Origin: Cryoendolithus antarcticus
Taxonomy: Eukaryota; Ascomycota; Dothideomycetes; Cladosporiales; Cladosporiaceae
Direction of reading: 5' to 3'
DNA length: 64,000 nt
NCBI GenBank assembly: GCA_002077065.1
Contig: NAJO01000001.1
Span: 124,001 to 188,000, forward strand
Part shown: positions 31,138 to 41,373 of the stretch, one piece after another
Position numbering within the stretch: position 1 is the stretch's first letter
Layout of the letters: the number at the start of each line of letters is the position of its first letter
Position numbers and translations under genes: made by a program
The notes under the pieces: model-generated
The model's database searches: none
What the model was told of the DNA's origin: nothing
Seen by the model: only the letters and a program-made list of their open reading frames with translations

Positions 31138-32407
31138 ATGGCGGACGCGGAAGGCATCCAGCAGAAGATACAGTTCGCGAGGCGGGATGCAGAGGCGCTG
31201 AAGGACAGGATAAAGCGTAAGAAGGATGAGCTGGCCGATACTACGCGTGAGTGATGGTGCTGCTGTTATGAGTGCACCACGCCAAGCTGACAAACACTAC
31301 CACAGTGCGCGATGTTGCGCGACAACGTACAGAACAGCTACCGCGCCTGTCTATGCGGACGAAACGGACGCTCAAAGGTCATCTCGCGAAGATCTACGCC
31401 ATGCACTGGTCGACTGACCGCCGGCATCTCGTATCCGCATCACAAGATGGCAAGCTAATTATCTGGGATGCATACACGACAAATAAGGTCCACGCTATTC
31501 CCCTCCGATCTTCATGGGTGATGACTTGCGCGTACTCGCCTAGTGGGAACTACGTGGCTTGCGGTGGTCTCGACAACATCTGCTCGATCTACAACCTCAG
31601 CGCGAGAGACGGGCCCACGCGAGTGGCACGGGAGCTTAGTGGGCACTCCGGGTATCTGTCATGCTGTCGCTTCATCAACGACCGCCGCATCCTCACCTCG
31701 TCAGGCGACATGACCTGCGTGTTGTGGGATATCGAGACTGGCCAGAAGATTACAGAATTCGCGGACCACTTAGGCGATGTGATGAGCTTGAGCATCAACC
31801 CGCTGGATAACAATCAATTTGTGTCCGGCGCTTGCGATGCATTTGCGAAGCTATGGGATATTCGCCAGCAGAAGTGCAGTCAGACATTTGCTGCGCACGA
31901 TTCGGATATCAACGCGATCCAATTCTTCCCCAATGGCAATGCTTTCGGGACTGGCTCGGACGATGCTTCATGCAGACTGTTCGACATACGGGCAGATCGC
32001 GAGCTGCAAAATTACACAGTAAGCTGCGTGCGCGAGGGCTTGGAAATAACAATCACTGACAAGTCCGCAGATCGGCGAGCCCGTGTGCGGCATCACCTCT
32101 GTGGCTTTCTCCGTGTCAGGACGACTGCTCTTTGCAGGCTACGACGACTTCGAGTGCAAGGTATGTTTCCCCACGCATATCGCACATGCTCGGTCATTAA
32201 CAATCCGCAGGTCTGGGACGTCCTCCGCGGCGAGCGCGTAGGCACACTGCAAGGCCACGACAACCGCGTAAGCTGTCTGGGCGTGTCGAACGATGCGATG
32301 TCGTTGTGCACAGGTTCATGGGATTCGATGGTAAGCTCCTTCCTCATCCCTCTGCACAGGCTAATTTCGCTTACTCCTGCCTCCTGCAGCTCCGGATCTG
32401 GGCATGA
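31138..32407 (+). CDS. sfaD: Heterotrimeric G-protein beta subunit
   Basis: Seven-bladed WD40 propeller that pairs with G-gamma at the plasma membrane and signals development, mating and virulence in fungi. Exons 31138-31246, 31306-32018, 32071-32160, 32211-32330 and 32390-32407 give 349 residues; introns 50-59 nt. An N-terminal coiled coil ([20 protein letters not shown]), then [112 protein letters not shown] and the final [13 protein letters not shown]. The last exon codes only for LRIWA. Everything expected for fungal G-beta is present. Its downstream neighbour is a phosducin-like protein. Confidence 0.97.
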
Positions 32408-33730
32408 TCTTCGGCGCCAAGCTAAGCAGGTATGCCCAACGACTGTTCAGGCAGACCTCACGTCGTGCAAGGAGGCAGTATTCGGAACACTCTGGCGCTT
32501 GCTGTTGTTGCTGTTCGTTGCACACAGACGACTGACATGAACCTCCTACCTCTACATGTACGGTGTGGCGAATGAGCACGCGACGCAAGTCGATACCGGA
32601 AACTGACCTGTCTTGACTACTTCGGCGCACGACTTTCCTGGACCTCATCGGGCGATGGACAGAATGCTCATTCATGAGCTTCTGCGGACGAATAGCGCTC
32701 ATGTGGCAATACTACTAATCTCCTTTTTCGATCACCTCAAACCGCCTGACTTTGGACCACATCAGGCGCAGACCTCTCCCTCGATTCACTTACTGTCAGC
32801 GTCAAGTCAAAGACACCACAACAGGGACCTACCAGGCGTCATCCACCCCGAGGATTTCCACCATAGAAGGGAAGCGGGCAGGAATGGTCAATTGTGCTAC
32901 TTTGAATTGTACTGCGGGTGTGTGTTACATCTAGCTGGGAGAACTTCTGCACGCAGCTGTGCATGGGTGGGACTTTTGTGCTGCGATGGGTGGGCTACGA
33001 TAGCAGGATGGAGAGGCGAGGCAGGGTTTATATCCAGGACCCTCTTCTGAAATTGATGTTCTTTTTTTTTGACTGTCCGTACGATACATGGTCCACGGGC
33101 CAAGCCTTCCTTTGCAACAAACCACTTCTATCGATCTGACACGCACAGGCCGTCGATTGGGATCCATGCCCGCCACTCGCGTGATGTACAGCATCGCTCT
33201 CCATGTAAGCTCGGTGCTGCTCGGGTACCTTGCATATGTCACCCACGGCCCGCAGTGACTAATGATGCACGAGCAGATTGACCCAAGGGCCGGCATGTTT
33301 CATCATCACGCTTCTTAAGATCTCATGCCATACCCTTGTCTGCGGAAGTAGGGAGTCAGCAGCATGATCCGAACGTTCGTTGATTGTAACCGATGAGGCG
33401 TGACTAAGGTCTCCACTTATCGAGGCGGTCTGGGTGGAAGTGAGATGGGACTTCATCTAAACTTCGGCCTTCTGTGCATACTGGCACGGGATATTTGCGG
33501 TGACTGACTTGGAGTACTCCTGGAGGGTGCATGCTTGGTATCTTGTAGGCGTTTTCCGGGGAGGGGCAATACCGTATTGGACAGCGAGGACGGGTATTGA
33601 CTGTTGAGCGTACAGTATCTGGTCAGACTGTTTGCTACCTTCAGTACCAACCAGACCATTGCTATCGCTGCCTCGATTCCCAAGCGGATAGCGCAGCTCC
33701 GACTCTTTACTCCCTCATCATCTCGCCAAC
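32408..33730. other. Intergenic between G-beta and phosducin-like genes
   Basis: About 1.3 kb with no supported gene. A nine-T run lies at 33062-33070. Small frames on both strands show no domain. Confidence 0.4.
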
Positions 33731-34789
33731 ATGGCTACCCCCGCGCAAGCCGAGTTCAACGATATTATGCGCGATAAGTCACATCGCTCTAATCACCCCG
33801 AAGACGATAACGACGACGCTCGCTCCTTCCTAAATCTTTCGGACGACGATGAAGATCGCACACCTCCAGCTTCGATCCAGGATCCAGACGAATATATTCC
33901 CCGCGCAAGCATGAGTAGTGGTCGTCCTACCATCCCTCGAACTCGCTATGGCGCCAACACTGGCCCTAAAGGCGTCATCTCGGATGCTCAGAACTACAGA
34001 GACTCACAACGGGTACATCGAACGAGTCTGAGGAGTACGAGCACGCTGCCACAGCACATTGGGCAGAAGCTATCGAGGAGGGAGCAGATCTTGGAAGAGA
34101 AGCGAGGCGAGGAGGACGATGAGGATGACGAGTTTGGACTGGAAGATGGTGATGGAGAGTTCATGTCAAAGTGGCGAGAAGGACGATTGAAGGAGTTGCA
34201 GGGCGGTGGTTTTGAGAGCAAGATGCACAGTCGGGTACGGCAGAGGCGGTTATACGGCGCGATGGTGACTGTGGACGGTGATGGATATTTGGAAGCTGTT
34301 GAGGGGAGTGGTGGGGATACTGTTGTTGTGGTCTATATCTACGACGACATCGTAAGCATTGCACCTTACCTGGACCAATGTGCTCAGCTAACGGGAAGGC
34401 AGTCACAAGTCAGCCAAGCGATCGAAGACTGCTTGCAAACTCTCGCACAAAAGCATCAAGACGTGCGGTTCGTGAAGCTGCACTATCAGGACGCGGAGAT
34501 GGAGCCTGCCGGTGTACCTGCGCTCATCGCCTATAGAGCGGGCGAGAAATTCGCAGGTCTTGTGCCGATTGTGGGAGAGATACCTGAGGACGCGGAGCTG
34601 AGTGCATTGTCATTGGAGTCGGTATTGCAGAGGTATGAGGCTCTTGGGAGGGCCATTGGTGGGAAGAAAGAAGTCGTCGAGCTGACTTCGAGGGCAGACA
34701 TCAAGTTCTTCGATGAGAAAACTTGTCCCACTACACTTCCATCCGTCAATCCCTTCAGACCACACGATCATGACTTCAAGTCTACATAA
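33731..34789 (+). CDS. phnA: Phosducin-like protein (G-beta-gamma chaperone)
   Basis: Cytosolic protein that works with the CCT chaperonin to assemble G-beta with G-gamma. Exons 33731-34351 and 34403-34789 give 335 residues. The 51-nt intron has no stop and is a multiple of three; it is recognised by GTAAGC, the GCTAACG branch and the restored thioredoxin-fold sequence VYIYDDISQVSQAIEDC. Other marks: N-terminal FNDIMRDKSHRSNHPEDDND (helix 1 type), an acidic GEEDDEDDEFGLEDGDGE stretch, SKWREGRLKELQ, RLYGAMVTVDGDGYLEAVE, VRFVKLHYQDAE, AGVPALIAYRAGEKFAGLVP and a C-terminal DIKFFDEK. Length and order fit fungal PhLP1/PhnA. Confidence 0.93.
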   Translation: MATPAQAEFNDIMRDKSHRSNHPEDDNDDARSFLNLSDDDEDRTPPASIQDPDEYIPRASMSSGRPTIPRTRYGANTGPKGVISDAQNYRDSQRVHRTSLRSTSTLPQHIGQKLSRREQILEEKRGEEDDEDDEFGLEDGDGEFMSKWREGRLKELQGGGFESKMHSRVRQRRLYGAMVTVDGDGYLEAVEGSGGDTVVVVYIYDDIVSIAPYLDQCAQLTGRQSQVSQAIEDCLQTLAQKHQDVRFVKLHYQDAEMEPAGVPALIAYRAGEKFAGLVPIVGEIPEDAELSALSLESVLQRYEALGRAIGGKKEVVELTSRADIKFFDEKTCPTTLPSVNPFRPHDHDFKST

Positions 34790-35793
34790 CACTGCGGCTC
34801 CAGACCACAAGCTGTCGAGACCCTTGCTTGGTGCACACAGAGGGCGAGTGCACGTCGCCGTGCAGGGAGCACCGGACGACGGACTGTTCTACAACGAGCA
34901 CACAACGGCCACAATGTACGTATAGCAACGCGAAACGGCAGCTTATTTCAATACCTTGTCAAATAATCTGAGGAAACGAGCACTTCACTTCGGGCTGGTT
35001 CAGACTGCCTGCGTCCTTCTTAGGGCGGACCATATTCGTCACGTTTCTTGTGGTCTTTCAGCGCACCATGAGGTTGGCCATCATGTACTTTGGTATCCCT
35101 CATGCTTGTTGAAACACTTCAATGTGCGACCTCGATGTGGCATAGACGCGACAGATCACGGGATGACGAAGCTGCTGGACATGTATAAGATCGACTCTTG
35201 ATGGTACATTCTCAGAGGTACGACTAGCCCTCCATTGTCGTCGCCCAAAACATAGCGGCCATGCATGACTTGAGGTACAGCCACGGGCTTCGATTCGATA
35301 TTCCACCGTCGTCTCTGGACCTGACCCCCGAAGATGGTCCGCTTCTCTCGTGGCCCGCGCGAGCGGTTATTGAGGAGAGTCGCCAACCCCGCCAGCTTTT
35401 GAGGATAAGTCTACGACCTCTTATCCATTTTTTGTCTACTCGTACGTGCACATTTCGAACCTTAATGCCAACCAATGAGACGTCGATAGTGCTGACATCT
35501 GGTGACACCGCCAGTAGAAACGTCGGAACACGGGACTCATCATCTATTCTGACCGACAGCGTCCCGGCAATAAGGTAATGGTGTCCTGGAATTACTCACG
35601 CACTCGAAGACACATGCAGTGGGCGCGGAGTACGAGGGGATATAGGCAGCCGTGTTGTGATACAATCTTCCCTCTTCACTAACTTCCTCCGACTTCCTGC
35701 GATATTTGGACTTCCTAAGCGCTACCGCGATCTCCTCTACTGACTTGCTCCTAGACCCCTACTGAGAGCGCCGCGCAATCTGTTCGGTATGTC
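34790..35793. other. Intergenic
   Basis: About 1 kb between the phosducin-like gene and the first F-box-like gene. No tRNA, repeat or coding signature found. Confidence 0.4.
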
Positions 35794-37035
35794 ATGTCAA
35801 ATGGGCTATATAAATCACAGAGGCGGCCCTTTAAATCCAAGCTCTCTCGTCTACCTGTTCTGCGGTGTCTCCGCGATGTCTGCACAAGACTTGCTGACCG
35901 GGTTGGCCCTCAAATCCCCCGAACGGACTCTGCTGCGTTCTGGAGAGCTCTACGAGAGCGTGAGACTGCGCGCGAAACCGAGGAGACGCGGCGCAATGTC
36001 CAGCAGCTCGCGATACATGACAAAGCCCAACTGTCGAAGTTGCAGACGCCGGCTGGCACACAAGCGTCTGAGCACGAGACCGCGGAAGGTAGCACGGCGA
36101 GTACTCTGTGCTTTGAGGTGGAGTGTACCACCACCACTACTTCCACGATCGAGTTGGAAGCAGCGTCGACAACCAATGGCCTGTTATGCGACATTGCCTC
36201 CGACCACAATGATGGCGATCTCGACGGCCAGATGCGGTCTGATGCGATGGTCGCGATGCAGTGGACAGTAGCACACGATGCTAAGCTGGAGAACGAGAGA
36301 AGATCTCATCTGATGAGCCTCCCCGCTGAGCTACGAGACAGGATCGTAGAGGAAGTAGTCTCGGGACAGCCTATCGAGCTAGCCATAGGATGTGGTCCTC
36401 AACTGCAAGTTCCGCGCCATCTACTTGCCATAGCGCAAACGTGTCGTGGAGCGCGCGTTCATGCTCCCCAGGCTAAGCACCAAATCCGTGTTCGCCTTCG
36501 ACTCTGCCAAGGCAGCTTGATAGGTGAGGCTAACACCTGCATCGATCGAGCTCACGGTCTCGAGGAGGTCCAGCGCAACATCTCACCCGCCTTGCACATG
36601 GCTGGTATCGAACGGATCAAGCAGAACGGCCTCGAGGTTGACATCGGGCGCCTACCCATGCTGGGAGAATGGCGCAATTTGGAGCACAAGCGGTACAATG
36701 AGCTGGCGGATGGGATATCGGCAGCGTGGGGATGTTTACGCGTGGTACGGAAGACTTCACAGAGACTGGCGCCCGCGGCACAGATCAAAGTGTCAGTAGA
36801 CATGTCTGGCCTGTTCATGTCATCCTGTATGGAGGCCTGCCACTTGGGACAGCTAAGACCATTGATCGTTCGCTACAAGAAGGAGGATGTGGACGCTTAC
36901 TTTGAAGATCTGCGGGATCAATTCTGGTGGGCTTACAGACACGGAAGGATTAACAATTCACTATGGGGCGAGCTTGACGCTAGAGCGCAGATGCTGAACT
37001 GGCAGGCATTGGAGCTACTGATGGGCTTAGACTAG
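35794..37035 (+). CDS. F-box-like protein, copy A
   Basis: One exon, 413 residues from the ATG at 35794; the true start could be further in, since the first 150 residues are low in recognisable structure (Thr-rich run near residue 110). Residues about 172-222 look like an F-box: HLMSLPAELRDRIVEEVV then LLAIAQTCRGAR, the LPxELRxxI...L..TCR pattern of fungal F-box proteins that link substrates to SCF ubiquitin ligases. The C-terminal half contains EEVQRNISPALHM, LEVDIGRLPML and FEDLRDQFWWAYRHGRINN, with no known recognition repeat. A convergent paralogue lies at 37244-38178. The substrate is unknown, and the F-box call is moderate. Confidence 0.72.
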   Translation: MSNGLYKSQRRPFKSKLSRLPVLRCLRDVCTRLADRVGPQIPRTDSAAFWRALRERETARETEETRRNVQQLAIHDKAQLSKLQTPAGTQASEHETAEGSTASTLCFEVECTTTTTSTIELEAASTTNGLLCDIASDHNDGDLDGQMRSDAMVAMQWTVAHDAKLENERRSHLMSLPAELRDRIVEEVVSGQPIELAIGCGPQLQVPRHLLAIAQTCRGARVHAPQAKHQIRVRLRLCQGSLIGEANTCIDRAHGLEEVQRNISPALHMAGIERIKQNGLEVDIGRLPMLGEWRNLEHKRYNELADGISAAWGCLRVVRKTSQRLAPAAQIKVSVDMSGLFMSSCMEACHLGQLRPLIVRYKKEDVDAYFEDLRDQFWWAYRHGRINNSLWGELDARAQMLNWQALELLMGLD

Positions 37036-37243
37036 TAGTCAGGACTATACTACAGCGTACTGACCGTCTACCCGAAAGTCATCGTCTCCCACTGGCCGCT
37101 ATCAACATTCCTGTGCACATATCATTGTACTCATAATTGCAGACTAGCTACCTTGCCGCCATCGAGATACAGTACATACGGACAATATTCCCAGGCCAGG
37201 TTGTCCGACGCGAACACTTCGCCTTTCGATGTTGATCTCCTGA

Positions 37244-38178
37244 TCAACACGATCTCTGCCGTGTGACCTGGAAGAGCTCGTCCAAAATGTCTAGGGTCCT
37301 CCTTTCGACCCAGTGCAGATCTCCCCTCGCCTGAGCCCAGCAACTTCGAGCCAGCCTCTCGCGCGCATGAGCAAGCCCCGCGCGATAAGTTTCGAAGTAC
37401 GCCCTGACTTCTTTTCGCGCTGCTGTATCCCCTTTGTAACCACCCTTGAAAACCAGATTTCCGAAAGGTTTCACCCCAGCTACTACGCGACAGGCCTCCA
37501 AATGCTTCTGCAGGTCCACGTTGATCGGGCAGAGCGAAATGCTGTATGGCAGCCCTGGCACGTTTTGGTTCACAGCCTGACGGATGAGCTTCACGATGTC
37601 TCGCGCCGCGTATGGACGCCCCTCTCATGACTTAAGCCCGGCTGCTCGCTCTCTGGGGCGGGCTCCATCGCTAGACTCCCGATCCAAAGGTCTACTTCCG
37701 TGGTATTGTGATTCTCCAGCGTTAGGAAGCCGGGCTTGACGTTGCTCTTCACCTGGTCCAATAGTAGGACGCTTCGGTCAAGCCGCTGGGTCTCGTACAT
37801 CAGGCTTCTCTTGCAAGCGACGATGGGGACGTGGGTCGAGGTACGGATCTGGTCGCGATGCTGACGAGCCAGACGGCAGACTTGTGTGATGGCGAGATTG
37901 TTCGGTTCCTCGCCGAGGAGGGGTCTGCCATTCGTGATTCGGAGGAGTAGTGGCTGCGGTACGATGACCTCGTCAACAATCTGGTTGCGCACTTCGGCGG
38001 GCAGGCTACCATGAGATAGTTCCTGGCCATGGTGGTGGATGTGGCTGAGAAAGGGACACTCTATGCTAGTCCGTTGTTGAATGCTGATGCCGGATGCCGG
38101 TAGATTGGTTGTGCTTGAGTGTGGATGTGTCTGAAATGTGTCGAGGGTTGAAGAGAGCGACATGCTGGAGGAGCGCAT
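37244..38178 (-). CDS. F-box-like protein, copy B (one-base frameshift)
   Basis: Paralogue of the convergent gene at 35794-37035. Shared F-box region: GSLPAEVRNQIVDEVIVPQP then NNLAITQVCRLARQ; later LDQVKSNVKPGF and EVDLWIGSLA align with EEVQRNISPAL and LEVDIGRL of copy A. The first frame ends at a TGA after GLSHERG; the remainder continues in another frame as RPYAARDIVKLIRQAVNQ to FKGGYKGDTAARKEVRAYF and VTRQRSC. The switch is at the C run 37619-37622 (+ strand). Span length is two over a multiple of three, so one missing base explains it. A 74-nt intron with a weak GTAGAC donor would also restore frame, but it would remove the conserved EVDLWIGSL block. Start at 38178 or at the ATG at 38163. 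Confidence 0.65.
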
Positions 38179-38809
38179 CTATATGCCAGCGGTATCGCAG
38201 CCGATTCTAGAGGTAGATGTATCCTCACGGTGCCAAAGCCTGTTAGACTTCCGGTCAGCAGCATTGGACCTGACCCGAGTGAACGGAACGAAAGTGGAAC
38301 CCGTCCTCATCTGTCCAGCCGGCTGCCCAGTGTTGACTTCACCTTGCTGTCCTCAGCACATGCGCAGACGTGTTTATCGATCGTCTTGCGCTTTGACAGC
38401 TATGTGCTTCAGATGCTACGGCGTATGTCCGCACTTGTTTTATACGACAAGACGCACAATTCGCCAGTCGAATCATAGACATGCTACATGAACGAGAGCC
38501 AGATACGCCTCCAAGGCGGTGGGCGCACGTGAGAGCACGTGAGAGCACGTGAGGAAGCAAAGCGGCAATGCAAACCCAGCTTGTACGTGGTAACAATCAG
38601 ATCATTTCGCTCTATTCACATGTATCAGCTGGCCATGAATCTCAAGCCCTTACATACCCTGGCAAGGCCACTTATTTGTGCTTTATTTGTGCCGGACGCC
38701 AGTCGCAAGTCGGCGCAGCCGCCCACATCCCGTCATAGATCCGTAGATCGCCATTTGCACATCCCCGGGCGACCTACCTTCCGGGTGCTTATGCAGCACT
38801 TGACATCCA
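38179..38809. other. Intergenic, promoter of F-box-like copy B
   Basis: Holds three CACGTG boxes at 38526-31, 38536-41 and 38546-51. No gene seen. Confidence 0.5.
38526..38551. promoter_or_regulatory. Three CACGTG boxes at 10-bp spacing
   Basis: Tandem GAGCACGT units place three palindromic CACGTG hexamers exactly one helical turn apart, about 350 bp upstream of the minus-strand F-box-like copy B. CACGTG is the core bound by bHLH factors such as Pho4 and Cbf1. Function is inferred. Confidence 0.45.
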
Positions 38810-41373
38810 TCACATTCGAATCATCCCTGCCGATCCAACAGCGACCCCTCGTCTACCCAAGTCCATACTTCGATTCAGCCTCGCGCCAGGCGTAAGCGGT
38901 ATATTCACCCTCCCACCTCTGTGCGCCTCATCTCCACTATCTTCGTCGTCATATGCATCGCTTAGCCGTGCAAAGTAATCCGACAAGCCAGATGTCGGAG
39001 AGGCTATTGTGTCGTACTGTGGTGGCGGCGTAATGAGTGGTGGAGGCGGCTCCTCATCCTCGAAAGCTGGTGGGTTGAACGACGGTGCGCGGAGCATGTG
39101 CATCGGCCTCACTGGCTGGGACCGACCGTTCGGATTACTACCAGCGCCGTGGAGGTGGACCGTCGGTGGCCGGGCGATCGACGGGCGGGGAGTTGGGGCA
39201 TCGCTACTAGTCGAGTCGGGCGTGATGTTTGTGACATTGTTGATGCCCGGGATGACCGCGGGAGAGTTTCGCCGCCGCGTTGCCCCGGGACAGCCGCAGT
39301 CGTATAGATGCGCACCGTTGGTGCCGCTTTCTGGAGAGGTGTAGGCGGGTAGTGAGGTATTTGCCTGGGTCGCGCGGCAGGAGAGGATGTGGAAAGGAGA
39401 GTCGATTGAGATCTCAAAGTGGCGGCGTTTCGTTGGGTCGACTGCGTCGGGTTTGGAGAGGCGCATCACGATCTGCTGGTGAGTTAGTACATGTCTGCAG
39501 ACAATCAGATGAATATACAATGCCATACCTTGATCCAGTGATGCACCTGTATGTTCTGGTAAGTAGTGTCAAAGTGCAGCCGTTGACTTCGATCGCGCTC
39601 CTTCATCGTGTGACAGCTGGGTAATTGCACATTGAACTCCATTTCCGTCGGGCCGATGTTCGAGTCGCCTTCGAGATTGCCAAGCAGATTAGTAGTATCA
39701 GCTGGCGTGACATTCTCGCCTCTGGCAGCTCGTGCTCGAGCATCATAAGGTATGCCACCGCCAGACGTGATTCTCATCGTACTGCCAGGGAAGGAACTTG
39801 TCGGATCACTGTCGGACCGCTTCTCGAATAGCTGTACTTTCCGCGTAGGCTCCATGCGGTGCACGTGCTTGTTCGCGCAGAAGTATTCGACATTTTCTGT
39901 CACTAGCACCTTGATTCTGTGGCATTGCACCTTCGCTAGTGGTGTCAATTTGAACGCTATCGGCACTTGAGATCCCAGTGGAAAGCTTTTGCCGGAGATC
40001 ACAATATCGTAGTGTAATTGATCTTCCCAATTCCGACTGATCGCAATGGGTTCTACTGTCTCCAACGATCCTTCCGAGGGTGCCCGAATTAAGATGACTT
40101 CCTTTGTCCCTGCAAGATTTGCTCGGAAAGCCCCAGACCTTTCAATTGATGCCTCCAGCTCATATGTCACGCTTCCGAGATCCACACCAATGGTCTCCGG
40201 CATTCGGCTGTCGATCGGCAGCTCGAAGTTGTACAGGTAGTCGCCGGGCAGGAAGGTGCGATAGCCTTTAGCAGCAACAGAGGCGGCATTTGGAGGTGTG
40301 TCGCCTTTACCGAAGCTTCGAGACGAGTTCACTTGCAATGACAACCGCTTCGCTTCTCTCGATGTAAGGTTCACGGAAGAGCTGTTGGGCGATAACCGGC
40401 CAATCGGGTCGAGTCTCGTTATGGTGGACGATGCGCCCTCTGACTTGAAGAGCTGCACTTGATCAGCGCATGTGCCTCGCTCGGCGCTCTCGAATTGCGC
40501 GTTGAAAAATGGCCAAGTATGGCTCATGATGGTATTGGTCTCTTCAAAGTCGATCTTTCGTGGAGGAATGCCTTCTGGCCATTTCGTCATCGATTTACCC
40601 TTGAATCTCAGCGTGATGGCCTTGATCTTTGCTGCTTTCGCTACTCGGACGTGAAGGCTGCCTCGAAGCAATGCAGTGTTGCCAGGAGCGGATTCATTAT
40701 TGTCGAAGCCTTGAAGGAATAGCACGGGCTCAGCGAGTGTGATGCCCACAGAAACGCCGTTCCCTGATGCGATTGGCTTCTCCTCGTCTAAACTCATGCC
40801 TGGTATCGTGTCGTTGCCGGGTATGCCATTTGTGCTGCCACTACGCGGCGACACCGCACCACTCCGGTCGCTTCTGGCAGTTCTGGTACTGACACCCGAT
40901 GCGGTGCTCCGATTGTCACTGTTTAGCCTCGGCCGCTGTATAGTGCTCGCGGGCCCATTGATGGAGCTTCGAATCCCTGCCCGCATGGCCGCCGCGTCAC
41001 CTCCAGCAACACTCGGCACTGACCCCTTTCTCTTCCCAGGCGACCAAGATCGCCTGTTTGCTTTCTTCTGTTGGGTGTCGCCCGTGGGCGGCTGTATAAC
41101 CGATCTCAAAAACCTCTTCGCTGACTCTCGCGAGACCGCCAGGTTGAACCACGCGAGGCGTTGTGGGGGTGGTGATGTGGTGTAGATCGGAGGCTCCGGA
41201 CGAAAGGCGTTGAGTGCCTGTACCCGTATGCGTCCAGTGGGTGTACGTCGCGGGAGGAAGAAATCGAAGCTTCTTCGGGCAGTAGCTCGCTCGGACGATG
41301 CGGATTCTTCGGTCGGAGAATAATATGCTAGAGTGCCGCCTGTGCGACTTCGTAATTCGACTGCTGCTGCCAT
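38810..41373 (-). CDS. Alpha-arrestin (arrestin-related trafficking adaptor)
   Basis: Adaptor that recruits Rsp5-type ubiquitin ligase to plasma-membrane transporters. Exons 41373-39529 and 39475-38810 (intron 53 nt) give 836 residues. N-terminal 210 residues are Ser/Arg-rich. Arrestin N domain about 215-400: GITLAEPVLFLQGFDNNESA, LLRGSLHVRVAKAAKIKAI, FKGKSMTKWPEGIP, FLPGDYLYNFELPIDSRMPE. Arrestin C domain about 420-650: KSFPLGSQVPIAFKLTPLAK, HRIKVLVTENVEYFC and, across the junction, VHHWIKQIVMRLSK, then RHFEISIDSPFHILSCRATQ. The tail is Pro-rich with PPPPLITPPPQYDTIASPT; PPxY (PPQY) is a ligase-binding motif. It resembles the Aly/Art3-Art6 group. The acceptor at 39475 has an in-frame alternative three bases on. 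Confidence 0.9.

Noticed and set aside
37640..37720. 74-nt intron restoring frame in F-box-like copy B
   Set aside because: The donor is weak (GTAGAC), and the removed part contains the block conserved with copy A; kept only as an alternative.
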